A stretch of DNA of 64,000 nucleotides, from positions 17,904-81,903 of the forward strand of contig NZ_JXTE01000070.1 of assembly GCF_000972385.1 (NCBI RefSeq). Reading direction: 5' to 3'. A model generated the notes under the pieces. The model was given only the letters and a program-made list of their open reading frames with translations, did not search any database and was not told where the DNA came from. Position numbers and translations under genes: made by a program. This document shows positions 24,883 through 34,785 of the stretch, piece by piece (the first letter of the stretch is position 1; each line of letters starts with the position of its first letter). The DNA is from Streptomyces sp. WM6386. GTDB lineage: Bacteria > Actinomycetota > Actinomycetes > Streptomycetales > Streptomycetaceae.

Positions 24883-25251
24883 TCAGACATCTTTGTCGCG
24901 ATTGAGGTAGTTGTAGACCGTGAAGCGGCTCACCCCGAGCGCGCTCGCCACGGTCTCCACGCCATGCCGTACGGAGAAGGCGCCACGCGCCTCCAATATC
25001 CGTACGACCTCCTGCTTGGCCTTGCGGTCCAGGTCGGCCAGCGGCTTGCCCTGCTTGCGCTCCATGGCGGCGAGGATGTGATCGAGGGAGTCCGCGAGCT
25101 GCGGCAGGCGTACGGCGACCACGTCGGAGCCGCCCCAGCTGAGCACGACGTCGTCGGGGCCGGCCTCGTCGGGCGGGACCATCTCCCCGCCCATGGCGTC
25201 GACCAGCGGCTTCACGGCCGTGATGAAGGGCTCGTCCCCCGTGCCGGTCAC
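24883..25251 (-). CDS. small HTH protein (YheO/DauR-type C-terminal helix-turn-helix)
   Basis: A 122-residue protein. The last 50 residues (DLDRKAKQEVVRILEARGAF, SVRHGVETVASALGVSRFTV, YNYLNR) match the HTH_22 type found at the C-terminus of YheO/DauR regulators. The N-terminal part (VDAMGGEMVPPDEAGPDDVV, LSWGGSDVVAVRLP) is not the PAS-like domain of those regulators. It starts at GTG 25251, overlapping the preceding thiamine-binding-like gene in a GTGA arrangement, so the two products are made together and may act as one sensor-regulator. Its place between the urate and glyoxylate operons makes it a candidate for the protein that binds the TCAAC palindromes. Confidence 0.8.
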   Translation of the reverse strand: MTGTGDEPFITAVKPLVDAMGGEMVPPDEAGPDDVVLSWGGSDVVAVRLPQLADSLDHILAAMERKQGKPLADLDRKAKQEVVRILEARGAFSVRHGVETVASALGVSRFTVYNYLNRDKDV

Positions 25252-25505
25252 TGCTCGCCCTCCCCGATCACATTGACCTGGAGCGAGACCCGGGTGGCGC
25301 CGGCCGCCAGGGACTTGCGCAGCAGCGCGTCGACAGCGGTGAGCACGGCGTCGGCACCGCCTTCCACCGTGTTGCCGAACGGGCCGACGTCCACCGCGTC
25401 GAGTTCGGCACTCTCGACCACCTCGCGGGCCGCGACCGCGTGCGCGGGCGCCTCGTCCAGGTCGAACGGCTCGGTCGTGAACTCCACTCTCAATCGCACG
25501 CGCAC
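25248..25505 (-). CDS. thiamine-binding-like protein (DUF77/MTH1187 family)
   Basis: An 85-residue ferredoxin-like-fold protein. The order RVRLRVEFTTEPFDLDEAPA, VVESAELDAVDVGPFGNTVE, DAVLTAVDALLRKSLAAGAT, RVSLQVNVI matches the MTH1187/YkoF-like DUF77 family, whose members bind thiamine or related small ligands as dimers or tetramers. GTG 25505 is the likely start; GTG 25499 is an alternative, and a TTAGGT sequence just upstream suggests a leaderless message. It is coupled to the following HTH gene by a four-base overlap. Inferred role: small-ligand sensor partner of the HTH protein, perhaps for a purine-derived metabolite. Confidence 0.75.
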   Translation of the reverse strand: MRVRLRVEFTTEPFDLDEAPAHAVAAREVVESAELDAVDVGPFGNTVEGGADAVLTAVDALLRKSLAAGATRVSLQVNVIGEGEQ

Positions 25506-25541
25506 AACCTAACGCGCGGCACGGACTTCCGCCGACCCCTC

Positions 25542-25606
25542 TTGACAAGCGACGACACCCGACGGCAATCTTCCATTAGGCAGAAACAAACTTCCGCAAT
25601 ACGGAA
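25542..25606 (+). promoter_or_regulatory. hyi-glxR promoter with tandem operators
   Basis: TTGACA (25542-25547), 18 bp, CAATCT (25566-25571) is the likely promoter, with a weak -10. TTCCATTAGGCAGAA (25571-25585) and the perfect TTCCGCAATACGGAA (25592-25606) follow, 21 bp apart, covering the transcription start. The geometry is the same as at katA and gcl. Confidence 0.68.
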
Positions 25607-25637
25607 TCACTCGCCACGGAGGGGAGCGCAGGTCCAC

Positions 25638-26495
25638 ATGCCGGCTTTTGAATTGGGCACAGGCGCAGAGCAGCGCTTCAACGTCAACCTGTCGATCCTC
25701 TTCACGGAACTCCCGCTCCTGGAGCGCCCCGCGGCCGCCGCCGCGGCGGGCTTCACCGCGGTCGAGCTGTGGTGGCCCTGGATCGGCTCCCCCACCCCCG
25801 AGCAGTCCGAGCTCGACGCCCTGAGGAAGGCGATCGAGGACGCGGGCGTCCAGCTCACGGGGCTGAACTTCTACGCCGGCCGGCTGCCCGGCCCGGACCG
25901 CGGCGCCCTGTCGCTCCCGGGCGAGGAGTCGGAGCGGTTCCGCGCCAACATCGACGTGGCCGCCGACTTCGCGCAGTCGCTGGGCACCAAGGCGCTCAAC
26001 GCCCTGTACGGCAACCGCGTCGAGGGCGTGGACCCGGCCGAGCAGGACGCGCTCGCCCTGGAGAACCTGGTCCTCGCGGCGCGGGCGGCCCACCGGATCG
26101 GCGCGATCCTGCTGATCGAGGCGCTGAACAAGCCCGAGTCGCCGCTGTATCCGCTGGTGTCGGCGCCGGCCGCCGTCGGGATCGTCGACAAGGTCAACGA
26201 GGCGACGGGACTGGACAACGCGCGCTTCCTCATGGACCTCTACCACCTGTCCATGAACGGCGAGGACCTGCCGTCGGTGATCGAGGAGTTCGCCGCGAAG
26301 ACCGGCCACGTCCAGATCGCCGACAACCCGGGCCGCGGCGCGCCGGGCACGGGGACGCTGCCGCTGGAAGAGCTGCTCGACCAGCTGAGGAAGGCCGGTT
26401 ACGAGGGCATGGTCGGCCTGGAGTACAAGCCGGGCGACCGTCCGAGCTCCGAGGCCTTCGCATGGCTGCCGGCCGAGGCCCGCGCGGCCCGCTGA
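25638..26495 (+). CDS. hyi: hydroxypyruvate isomerase-like TIM-barrel protein
   Basis: A 285-residue xylose-isomerase-like TIM barrel. It probably interconverts hydroxypyruvate and tartronate semialdehyde beside glyoxylate carboligase and the reductase. Motifs are FNVNLSILFTELPLLERPAA (N-terminal strand), VELWWPWIGSPTP, GLNFYAGRLPGPDRG, the metal-binding glutamate in LLIEALNKPESPLYP (about residue 158), FLMDLYHLSMNGEDL and HVQIADNPGRGAPGTG, and the second glutamate in VGLEYKPG (about 262). All match Hyi. ATG 25638. It is followed after 48 bp by the reductase gene; both share the tandem-operator promoter. Confidence 0.92.
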   Translation: MPAFELGTGAEQRFNVNLSILFTELPLLERPAAAAAAGFTAVELWWPWIGSPTPEQSELDALRKAIEDAGVQLTGLNFYAGRLPGPDRGALSLPGEESERFRANIDVAADFAQSLGTKALNALYGNRVEGVDPAEQDALALENLVLAARAAHRIGAILLIEALNKPESPLYPLVSAPAAVGIVDKVNEATGLDNARFLMDLYHLSMNGEDLPSVIEEFAAKTGHVQIADNPGRGAPGTGTLPLEELLDQLRKAGYEGMVGLEYKPGDRPSSEAFAWLPAEARAAR

Positions 26496-26543
26496 GCGCC
26501 ACCCCGCAGACGTAGAGAAGTTTCCGAGAGAGGCACCCCCATC

Positions 26544-27434
26544 ATGAGCAACCTCCCCAAGATCGCGTGGATAGGCCTCGGCATCATGGGCTCCCCCATG
26601 TCCGAGAACCTGATCAAGGCGGGCTACGACGTCACCGGCTTCACGCTGGAGCAGGACAAGCTGGACCGCCTGGCCGCCGCCGGCGGGACGGTCGCCGGTT
26701 CGATCGCCGAGGCAGTCAAGGACGCCGACGTGGTCATCACGATGGTGCCGGCCTCCCCGCAGGTCGAGGCCATCGCCTACGGCCCCGAGGGCATCCTGGA
26801 GAACGCGAGGTCCGGCGCTCTGCTGATCGACATGTCCTCGATCACCCCGCAGACCTCGGTCGACCTGGCGAAGGCGGCGAAGGACAAGGGCGTCCGCGTC
26901 CTGGACGCCCCGGTGTCCGGCGGCGAGGCCGGCGCCATCGAGGCCGTGCTGTCCATCATGGTCGGCGGCGAGCAGGCCGACTTCGACACCGCCAAGCCGA
27001 TCCTCGACGCCCTCGGCAAGACCATCGTGCTGTGCGGTCCGCACGGCTCGGGCCAGACCGTGAAGGCCGCCAACCAGCTGATCGTCGCCGTGAACATCCA
27101 GGCGTGCGCCGAGGCCGTGGTCTTCCTGGAGAAGTCCGGCGTGGACCTCAAGGCCGCGCTGGACGTCCTGAACGGCGGACTCGCGGGCTCGACCGTGCTG
27201 ACCCGCAAGAAGGACAACTTCCTCGGCCGCGACTTCAAGCCGGGCTTCCGCATCGACCTGCACCACAAGGACATGGGCATCGTCACCGACGCCGCCCGCA
27301 ACGTCGGCGCGGCCCTGCCCGTCGGCGCGGTCGTCGCCCAGCTGGTCGCCTCGCTGCGTGCGCAGGGCGACGGCGGACTGGACCACTCCGCACTGCTTCG
27401 GGCCGTGGAGCGCCTCTCCGGCGCCCAGGTCTGA
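26544..27434 (+). CDS. glxR: 2-hydroxy-3-oxopropionate (tartronate semialdehyde) reductase
   Basis: Reduces tartronate semialdehyde to D-glycerate with NAD(P)H. The 296-residue beta-hydroxyacid dehydrogenase has the Rossmann motif IAWIGLGIMGSPMSENLIKA (residues about 7-26), the substrate-binding DAPVSGGEAGAIEAVLSIMV (about 120), the catalytic lysine in GSGQTVKAANQLIVA (about 172) and the C-terminal helical domain with KDMGIVTDAARNVGAALPVG. Start ATG 26544 after GAGAGAGGC. In operon with hyi, and functionally after glyoxylate carboligase. A 3-hydroxyisobutyrate dehydrogenase would look similar; the neighbours settle the case. Confidence 0.93.
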   Translation: MSNLPKIAWIGLGIMGSPMSENLIKAGYDVTGFTLEQDKLDRLAAAGGTVAGSIAEAVKDADVVITMVPASPQVEAIAYGPEGILENARSGALLIDMSSITPQTSVDLAKAAKDKGVRVLDAPVSGGEAGAIEAVLSIMVGGEQADFDTAKPILDALGKTIVLCGPHGSGQTVKAANQLIVAVNIQACAEAVVFLEKSGVDLKAALDVLNGGLAGSTVLTRKKDNFLGRDFKPGFRIDLHHKDMGIVTDAARNVGAALPVGAVVAQLVASLRAQGDGGLDHSALLRAVERLSGAQV

Positions 27435-27530
27435 CCGAAGACCCCGGGCGGCGCCGCCGCTGACAACTGTCCTGTCGCGCCCAAGCGGCGACGCCGCCCG
27501 GAATCAACCTCGACAAAAGACCGAGCATCT

Positions 27531-27605
27531 TCAACAAAGTGTTGACGTCCAGATCACCCCAAACCTAGGCTCCACAAAGCGGAAGTTCCTTTCCGAAGCC
27601 TCCGC
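27531..27605 (+). promoter_or_regulatory. katA promoter with TCAAC palindrome and tandem operators
   Basis: TTGACG (27542-27547), 18 bp, TAGGCT (27566-27571) is a strong promoter. The perfect palindrome TCAACAAAGTGTTGA (27531-27545) runs into the -35. CTCCACAAAGCGGAA (27570-27584) covers the start of transcription, and a TTCCG half element begins at 27591, 21 bp on. Confidence 0.7.
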
Positions 27606-27629
27606 TGACTCTCGTACGGAAGGTCCTTG

Positions 27630-29087
27630 ATGTCGCAGCGCGTGCTCACGACAGAGTCCGGCGCCCCGGTCGCCGACAACCAGAACTCCGCCTCCGCCGG
27701 CGCCGGCGGTCCGCTCCTCCTCCAGGACCAGCACCTGCTGGAGAAGCTCGCCCGCTTCAACCGTGAGCGCATCCCGGAGCGCGTGGTGCACGCCCGTGGC
27801 TCCGGCGCGTACGGCTACTTCGAGGTGACGGACGACGTCACCGGCTTCACGTACGCCGACTTCCTGAGCTCGGTGGGCAGGCGCACCGAGGTCTTCCTGC
27901 GCTTCTCGACCGTGGCCGACTCGCTCGGCGGCGCGGACGCGGTGCGCGACCCGCGCGGCTTCGCGCTCAAGTTCTATACCGAGGCGGGCAATTACGACCT
28001 CGTCGGCAACAACACCCCGGTGTTCTTCATCAAGGACCCCATCAAGTTCCCGGACTTCATCCACTCGCAGAAGCGCGACCCGTTCACCGGCAGGCAGGAG
28101 CCGGACAACGTCTGGGACTTCTGGGCGCACTCCCCCGAGGCCACGCACCAGATCACCTGGCTGATGGGCGACCGCGGCATCCCGGCGTCGTACCGCCACA
28201 TGAACGGTTACGGCTCGCACACCTACCAGTGGACGAACGCCGAGGGCGAGGCCTTCTTCGTCAAGTACCACTTCAAGACGAACCAGGGCGTCCGCTCCCT
28301 GTCCGCCGAGCAGGGTGCCGAGCTCGCGGGCAAGGACCCGGGCTCGCACCAGACGGACCTGCTGCAGGCCATCGAGCGGGGCGTGAACCCGTCCTGGACG
28401 CTGTACGTGCAGATCATGCCGGCGGCCGAGGCGGCGGACTACCGCTTCAACCCCTTCGACCTCACCAAGGTGTGGCCGCACCAGGACTACCCGCTGCAGC
28501 GCGTGGGCCGCCTCGTCCTCGACCGCAACCCGGACAACGTCTTCGCCGAGGTCGAGCAGGCCGCGTTCTCCCCCAACAACTTCGTGCCCGGCATCGGTCC
28601 TTCGCCGGACAAGATGCTCCAGGGCCGGCTGTTCGCCTACGCGGACGCCCACCGCTACCGTCTGGGCGTCAACCACACCCTGCTCGCGGTGAACGCCCCG
28701 AAGGCGACGACCGCGCACAACTACGGGCGTGACGGTCTCATGGCGTCCAACTCCCAGGGCCGCGCGGCGAAGAACTACGAGCCGAACTCCTACGACGGCC
28801 CGGTCGAGACAGGCCGCCCGCTGTCGGCGCCGCTGGCCCTGAACGGCTGGACGGGCACGCACGAGGCCCCGCAGCACACCAAGGACGACGACTTCTTCCA
28901 GGCCGGTGAGCTGTACCGCCTGATGTCCGAGGACGAGAAGTCCCGGCTGGTCGCGAACATCGCCGGTGGCCTCTCGCAGGTCTCCCGCGACGACGTGATC
29001 GAGAAGAACCTGGCCCACTTCCACGCCGCCGACCCGGAGTACGGCAAGCGCGTGGAGGAGGCGGTCCGCGCCCTGCGCGAGGACTGA
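27630..29087 (+). CDS. katA: monofunctional haem catalase
   Basis: Converts hydrogen peroxide to water and oxygen. The 485-residue clade 3-type small-subunit catalase has the distal histidine in [18 protein letters not shown] (about residue 55), the distal asparagine in [20 protein letters not shown] (about 128) and the proximal haem tyrosine in [14 protein letters not shown] (about 340). Start ATG 27630. It is placed between the glyoxylate genes and shares their operators, so its job is probably to remove the peroxide released by uricase rather than general stress defence. No OxyR/CatR-like gene is adjacent. Confidence 0.96.
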   Translation: MSQRVLTTESGAPVADNQNSASAGAGGPLLLQDQHLLEKLARFNRERIPERVVHARGSGAYGYFEVTDDVTGFTYADFLSSVGRRTEVFLRFSTVADSLGGADAVRDPRGFALKFYTEAGNYDLVGNNTPVFFIKDPIKFPDFIHSQKRDPFTGRQEPDNVWDFWAHSPEATHQITWLMGDRGIPASYRHMNGYGSHTYQWTNAEGEAFFVKYHFKTNQGVRSLSAEQGAELAGKDPGSHQTDLLQAIERGVNPSWTLYVQIMPAAEAADYRFNPFDLTKVWPHQDYPLQRVGRLVLDRNPDNVFAEVEQAAFSPNNFVPGIGPSPDKMLQGRLFAYADAHRYRLGVNHTLLAVNAPKATTAHNYGRDGLMASNSQGRAAKNYEPNSYDGPVETGRPLSAPLALNGWTGTHEAPQHTKDDDFFQAGELYRLMSEDEKSRLVANIAGGLSQVSRDDVIEKNLAHFHAADPEYGKRVEEAVRALRED

Positions 29088-29287
29088 GCCTCCCTGGAAA
29101 GAGCTCCCTGCTCGCGCCCGAACGCCGAGAGACCCGGATGAGGGGTGGTCCTCGGTACGGGGCACGGGCAGGGTGCGGACCGCGGCGGCGTGCGAGCCAG
29201 TGCGGTGGTGAAGGACCGGACCCCCTTCTCGACCTGAGGGAAGGGCATCCCGGCTCCGTCGCTGCCGCCGCGGTCCCAGCAAAGACG

Positions 29288-29326
29288 AAGAGCGCCTGAC
29301 ACGGACGGTCCCGTGCGGGCGCTCTT
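29288..29326 (+). terminator. catalase terminator
   Basis: AAGAGCGCC (29288-29296) pairs with GGCGCTCTT (29318-29326), followed by a T-containing tail. The 200 bases between the catalase stop and this hairpin hold no gene I can support. Confidence 0.65.
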
Positions 29327-29374
29327 TGCCGTCTCCGGGGTGCGCGCCCGGCGTTCGCGCAGGACGCTGGAGGC

Positions 29375-29611
29375 ATGGCACATCCAGCGCACCATCCGCA
29401 CGTCGTGGTGCATTCGCCGGCCCTGGACGGTTCCCGGCGGGTCACCGCGGACGACCACAACCTCGGTGTCGCCTCCCACCTGGACGACGTCGTGGAGCTG
29501 CTGCGCCTCGCCGATCTCGACGTGGTCGAGGTCGAGGTGAGCGACATCGTCGAATGGCAGGGCGGCGGCCCGGACGACTGGCCGGGCCTGTCCGAGCACC
29601 ACGAGCACTGA
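29375..29611 (+). CDS. small conserved streptomycete protein
   Basis: A 78-residue acidic protein, MAHPAHHPHVVVHSPALDGS, then a segment DDHNLGVASHLDDVVELLRL and an acidic, tryptophan-containing tail IVEWQGGGPDDWPG. The ATG at 29375 has GGACGCTGGAGGC just before it. The layout (His-rich start, one amphipathic helix, WxGGGPxxW end) is like small proteins seen in many Streptomyces, so I judge it real. No function is known; the catalase terminator before it and a hairpin behind it make it a separate unit. Confidence 0.7.
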   Translation: MAHPAHHPHVVVHSPALDGSRRVTADDHNLGVASHLDDVVELLRLADLDVVEVEVSDIVEWQGGGPDDWPGLSEHHEH

Positions 29612-29691
29612 GCACCGTACGCACTCGGCCCGCCTACGCCACCGGGCGTACGCGGGCTACGGAACCCTCAAATCAACCTCTGAACCCGCCT

Positions 29692-29714
29692 CCGGGGGCT
29701 TCAACAGCCCCCGG
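29692..29714. terminator. hairpin after the small protein gene
   Basis: CCGGGGGCT (29692-29700) and AGCCCCCGG (29706-29714) form a nine-base stem with a five-base loop, 80 bases behind the stop of the small protein gene. Confidence 0.6.
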
Positions 29715-29800
29715 GTGCGGGCACATTCTCGTCTGCACGGGGCCCGCCGGCACGGGGGCGGCGGGCCCCGGCGGGGGGATCCACACCGGGGGGACGTGCC

Positions 29801-29838
29801 GAGGGGGCGGCCCAACCCCCCGGTCGGGCCGCCCCCTC
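29801..29838. terminator. gcl terminator
   Basis: Thirteen-base stem GAGGGGGCGGCCC (29801-29813) and its complement (29826-29838), 28 bases behind the gcl stop. Confidence 0.75.
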
Positions 29839-29865
29839 GGGAGAGCGGTGGAGCTGTGCGGCCGG

Positions 29866-31653
<1,788 letters not shown>

Positions 31654-31711
31654 TGAGTACTCCTGCTTCGGCTGTCGGACGTGTACTCCCGTCGCGCCCC
31701 GCCGTGAGTAC

Positions 31712-31778
31712 TTCCGTAATGCGGAAAGTAATTTCTACTATCTGGAAGCAATGTAGGTGGGGAGGCGTAGGTCGTCAA
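31712..31778 (-). promoter_or_regulatory. gcl promoter with tandem operators
   Basis: Reading towards gcl, TTGACG (31778-31773), 17 bp, TACATT (31755-31750) is followed after two bases by TTCCAGATAGTAGAA (31747-31733) and the perfect palindrome TTCCGCATTACGGAA (31726-31712), 21 bp apart. Same geometry as hyi and katA. Confidence 0.72.
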
Positions 31779-31819
31779 GAGACGGACAAGCGGGGGCTTC
31801 CTGGAGGACGATGGGCTCC

Positions 31820-32491
31820 ATGTCCGAGAGCGTGGCGGTGCGCTGCCCGGTCTGCCGGCGCGAGCACCTCTTCACGGCGCCGGAGTATCCGTGCACGTGT
31901 GGCACACCCGTGGTGCCGCCGCTGGATCCGCGTGCCCGGGCGACGGCGATCTCGCACCGCTCCTGGGAGGACGACTGGGTCACCGTGCTGTGCGCCTCCT
32001 GCGGCCGCCGGGGCGAGTGGCCGCATCCGGAACTGGGCTGCCCGTGCGGGACGGTGCTGCGGATCCCGGTCACGGCGGGCGCCGCCGTCGAGCGGGTCGA
32101 GCCGACCCCGCGGCGGGCCTTCCAGCCGGTGACGATCCGCACGGCACGCGACGCGGTGACGGCCGCCGCGCTCTACCTCCGCTGGCTCGGCTACCGCGAC
32201 ATCCGCCGCGCCGACCAACGCCCCCCGAACGGCATCGGCATCGCCGCCCGCGGCCTCCTCGCCCAGGTCGACCCGACCGTCCGCCCGGCCTCCCTGCGCG
32301 ACGTGGAGTGCCTGTGGCTGACGGCCATGACGGAATCCGCGACCTGCGTCTACTTCTCCCTGGCCGGCTACGCCACGGAGGCCCGCCCAGTGGCCGACGC
32401 CCTGGGGGTCCCCCTGTTCGTCCTGGACCTGACGGGAACCCCACAGCCGGTGAACAGCCTGGCGGACGACCTGGACTCGACGGGGACGTAG
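31820..32491 (+). CDS. double zinc-ribbon protein with Mrr-like nuclease-fold domain
   Basis: A 223-residue soluble protein. Two treble-clef/zinc-ribbon units come first: VRCPVCRREHLF...YPCTCG (residues about 5-28) and VLCASCGRRGEW...LGCPCG (about 52-70). The C-terminal 110 residues (AALYLRWLGYRDIRRADQRP, GIAARGLLAQVDPTVRPASL, VYFSLAGYATEARPVADALG, VPLFVLDLTGTP) resemble Mrr-like restriction-endonuclease folds, in which the LxAQVD strand carries the acidic catalytic site. So it may bind or cut nucleic acid, but I cannot confirm a full PD-(D/E)xK set. ATG 31820 is chosen over 31811 for its spacing to GGAGG. It is divergent from gcl. Confidence 0.7.
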   Translation: MSESVAVRCPVCRREHLFTAPEYPCTCGTPVVPPLDPRARATAISHRSWEDDWVTVLCASCGRRGEWPHPELGCPCGTVLRIPVTAGAAVERVEPTPRRAFQPVTIRTARDAVTAAALYLRWLGYRDIRRADQRPPNGIGIAARGLLAQVDPTVRPASLRDVECLWLTAMTESATCVYFSLAGYATEARPVADALGVPLFVLDLTGTPQPVNSLADDLDSTGT

Positions 32492-32502
32492 GCCGGGGCC
32501 GG

Positions 32503-32632
32503 ACGGGCGGGGCGGGCAGGGCCGGGCACGAGGGAATGGCAGATTCGTCCCAGGGTCGGAGGTCGTCACCTGCGGGTTTGCGGGCGAGGCTGGGACAGAT
32601 CTGCCAATCGCCGCCCGCCCCGCCCACGGGGG
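32503..32632. repeat. long imperfect inverted repeat
   Basis: TGGCAGATTCGTCCCAG (32537-32553) is matched by CTGGGACAGATCTGCCA (32590-32606) with two mismatches, flanked outside by GACGGGCGGGGCGGGCA and GCCCGCCCCGCCCAC (near 32503 and 32615). It fills the gap between the zinc-ribbon gene and the GNAT gene. It may be a terminator, a MITE-like remnant or a structured RNA. Confidence 0.55.
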
Positions 32633-32698
32633 CGGGCGCGCGATGCGGGCCACCTAATCCCCACTGCGCCCGGACGCCCGCTCCGGCATACTCGCCGG

Positions 32699-33202
32699 AT
32701 GCGTATCCGCCCCGTCACGGCCGCCGAAATCCCCGCTCTCCAGGGCATCGAGCGCGCCGCCGGCGCCCCCTTCCGCGGCCTCGGCATGGCGACGATCGCC
32801 GACGACGAGCCGCCTTCCCTGGACGTGCTGGAGCAGTACCGCCGGGCCGGCCGGGCCTGGGTCGCCGTCGACGCAGAGGACCGGCTCGCCGCCTACCTCA
32901 TTGCCGAGCCCGTCGACGGCGCCCTGCACATCGAGCAGATTTCGGTCCACCCCGACTTCGCGCACCGCCGCATCGGCCGGACCCTCCTCTCGTACGCCGA
33001 CGAGCGCGCCCATGAGGAGGGCCTGGCCGCTCTCACCCTCACCACCTTCGCCGAGGTCCCGTGGAACGCCCCGTACTACGAGCGCCTCGGCTTCCGCGTC
33101 CTGGAGGAGGCCGAGCTCACCCCGGGGCTGCGGAAGATCCGCGCCCATGAGGCCGGGCTCGGCCTCGACCGGTGGCCCAGGGTCTGCATGCGCCGGGACT
33201 AG
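32699..33202 (+). CDS. GNAT-family acetyltransferase
   Basis: A 167-residue single-domain N-acetyltransferase. The fold order is IRPVTAAEIPALQGIERAAG, a central strand AYLIAEPVDGALHIEQISVH, the acetyl-CoA pyrophosphate loop PDFAHRRIGRTLLSYADE (Q/RxxGxG/A variant, about residue 85) and LTLTTFAEVPWNAPYYERLGF, close to amine or aminoglycoside-type acetyltransferases. The substrate is unknown. Its stop overlaps the stop of a convergent acyl-CoA synthetase by four bases; since that enzyme has a PxxxxGK lysine motif, protein acetylation is one possible role. ATG 32699 with no strong ribosome site. Confidence 0.88.
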   Translation: MRIRPVTAAEIPALQGIERAAGAPFRGLGMATIADDEPPSLDVLEQYRRAGRAWVAVDAEDRLAAYLIAEPVDGALHIEQISVHPDFAHRRIGRTLLSYADERAHEEGLAALTLTTFAEVPWNAPYYERLGFRVLEEAELTPGLRKIRAHEAGLGLDRWPRVCMRRD

Positions 33203-34785
33203 TCCGCCGCGTACGTCTCCCGCAGCTCGATCTTGCGCACCTTTCCGGACACCGTCATCGGGAAGGACTCCAGCACCTGCAGCCGGCTCGGCACCTTGTA
33301 GTGGGCCAGCCGCCCCTCGCAGAAGGCCCGCACATCCTCCAGCGTCGGCGGATCCGCCGGGTCGCGCGCGATGACACAGGCCAGCACCTCCTCGCCGTAG
33401 CGCTCGTGCGGTACGCCGACCACCTGGACGTCGGCGATCTTGGGATGGGCGTAGAGGAACTCCTCGATCTCGCGCGGGTAGATGTTCTCGCCACCCCGGA
33501 TGATCATGTCCTTGATCCGGCCGACGATCTCGACGTACCCGTCCTCCCGCATCACCGCGAGGTCCCCCGTGTGCATCCAGCGCCCGGCGTCGACGGCGTC
33601 GGCGGTCTTCTCGGGCTCGTTCCAGTAGCCGAGCATCACGCTGTAGCCGCGGGTGCACAACTCTCCTGCCGTGCCCCGGGGTTGGGTCACACCGGCCGGG
33701 TCGACGACCTTCACCTCGACGTGCGGCAGGACGCGGCCGACCGTACCCGTGCGGTGTTCCAGGTCGTCGTCGCGCCGGGTCTGCGTGGAGACCGGCGAGG
33801 TCTCCGTCATGCCGTAACAGATCGACACCTCGGCCATGTTCATCTCGCCGACCACCCTCTTCATCACCTCCACCGGGCAGGGCGAGCCCGCCATGATCCC
33901 GGTGCGGAGCGAGGACAGGTCGTACGACGCGAAGTCGGGGAGGTTCAACTCCGCGATGAACATGGTCGGTACGCCGTACAGCGAGGTGCAGCGCTCCTGC
34001 TGGACCGCCTCCAGGGTGGCCTTCGGGTCGAAGGACGGGGCCGGGATCACCATGCAGGCACCGTGGGACGTGGCCGCCAGGTTGCCCATGACCATGCCGA
34101 AGCAGTGGTAGAAGGGCACGGGGATGCAGATCCGGTCCTGCTCGGTGTAGGCGATCATCTCGCCCACGAAGTAGCCGTTGTTGAGGATGTTGTGGTGGGA
34201 GAGGGTCGCCCCCTTGGGGAAGCCCGTCGTGCCCGAGGTGTACTGGATGTTGATCGGGTCGTCGCAGGACAGTTCCTCGTACGGCACCGGCGTCCCCCGC
34301 GCGATCAGCGCGTCCCAGCCCGGGTCCCCGATGAACACGGTCTCCCTCAACTGCGGGCACCTGCCCCGCACTTCCTCCACCATCGCGCGGTAGTCGCTGC
34401 TCTTGTGACCGAGGGAGGCGAAGAGCAGGCGGACCCCGGCCTGGTTGAGGACGTACTCGACCTCATGGGTGCGGTACGCCGGGTTGATGTTCACCATGAT
34501 CGCGCCGATGCGGGCGGTGGCGTACTGGACCAGCACCCACTCGGGACAGTTGATCGCCCAGATGCCCACCCGGTCACCCTTGGCGACACCGCTCGCGAGC
34601 AGCGCGTACGCCAACTCGTCGACGTCGGCCCCGAATTGGGCGTACGTCCAGCGCCGCCCTGACGGCACGTCGACGAGCGCCTCCCGGTCCGGCCAATTCG
34701 CCACCGCCCGGTCCAGGTTGGCGCCGATCGTGTCGCCGAGCAGCGAAGTCCCGCTCGTTCCGTGGCTGTACGACAGGGCTGTCAT
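33199..34785 (-). CDS. AMP-binding acyl-CoA synthetase (FadD-like), 528 aa
   Basis: Activates a fatty or related carboxylic acid with ATP and CoA. The adenylation motifs are INIQYTSGTTGFPKGATLSH (about residue 182), VSICYGMTETSPVSTQ (about 322), RWMHTGDLAVMREDGYVEIV (about 410), GRIKDMIIRGGENIYPREIE (about 430) and the catalytic lysine in PMTVSGKVRKIEL near the end, which also fits the PxxxxGK acetylation motif. Length and motifs suit a medium/long-chain acyl-CoA ligase of the FadD35/AcsA2 type. ATG 34785 overlaps the stop of the upstream synthetase gene by four bases, so the two are coupled. Confidence 0.93.
   Translation of the reverse strand: MTALSYSHGTSGTSLLGDTIGANLDRAVANWPDREALVDVPSGRRWTYAQFGADVDELAYALLASGVAKGDRVGIWAINCPEWVLVQYATARIGAIMVNINPAYRTHEVEYVLNQAGVRLLFASLGHKSSDYRAMVEEVRGRCPQLRETVFIGDPGWDALIARGTPVPYEELSCDDPINIQYTSGTTGFPKGATLSHHNILNNGYFVGEMIAYTEQDRICIPVPFYHCFGMVMGNLAATSHGACMVIPAPSFDPKATLEAVQQERCTSLYGVPTMFIAELNLPDFASYDLSSLRTGIMAGSPCPVEVMKRVVGEMNMAEVSICYGMTETSPVSTQTRRDDDLEHRTGTVGRVLPHVEVKVVDPAGVTQPRGTAGELCTRGYSVMLGYWNEPEKTADAVDAGRWMHTGDLAVMREDGYVEIVGRIKDMIIRGGENIYPREIEEFLYAHPKIADVQVVGVPHERYGEEVLACVIARDPADPPTLEDVRAFCEGRLAHYKVPSRLQVLESFPMTVSGKVRKIELRETYAAD

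Noticed and set aside
25248..25505. A TPP riboswitch beside the thiamine-binding-like gene
   Set aside because: No CTGAGA/ACCTGATCTGG-like conserved blocks precede the gene, and its start seems leaderless.
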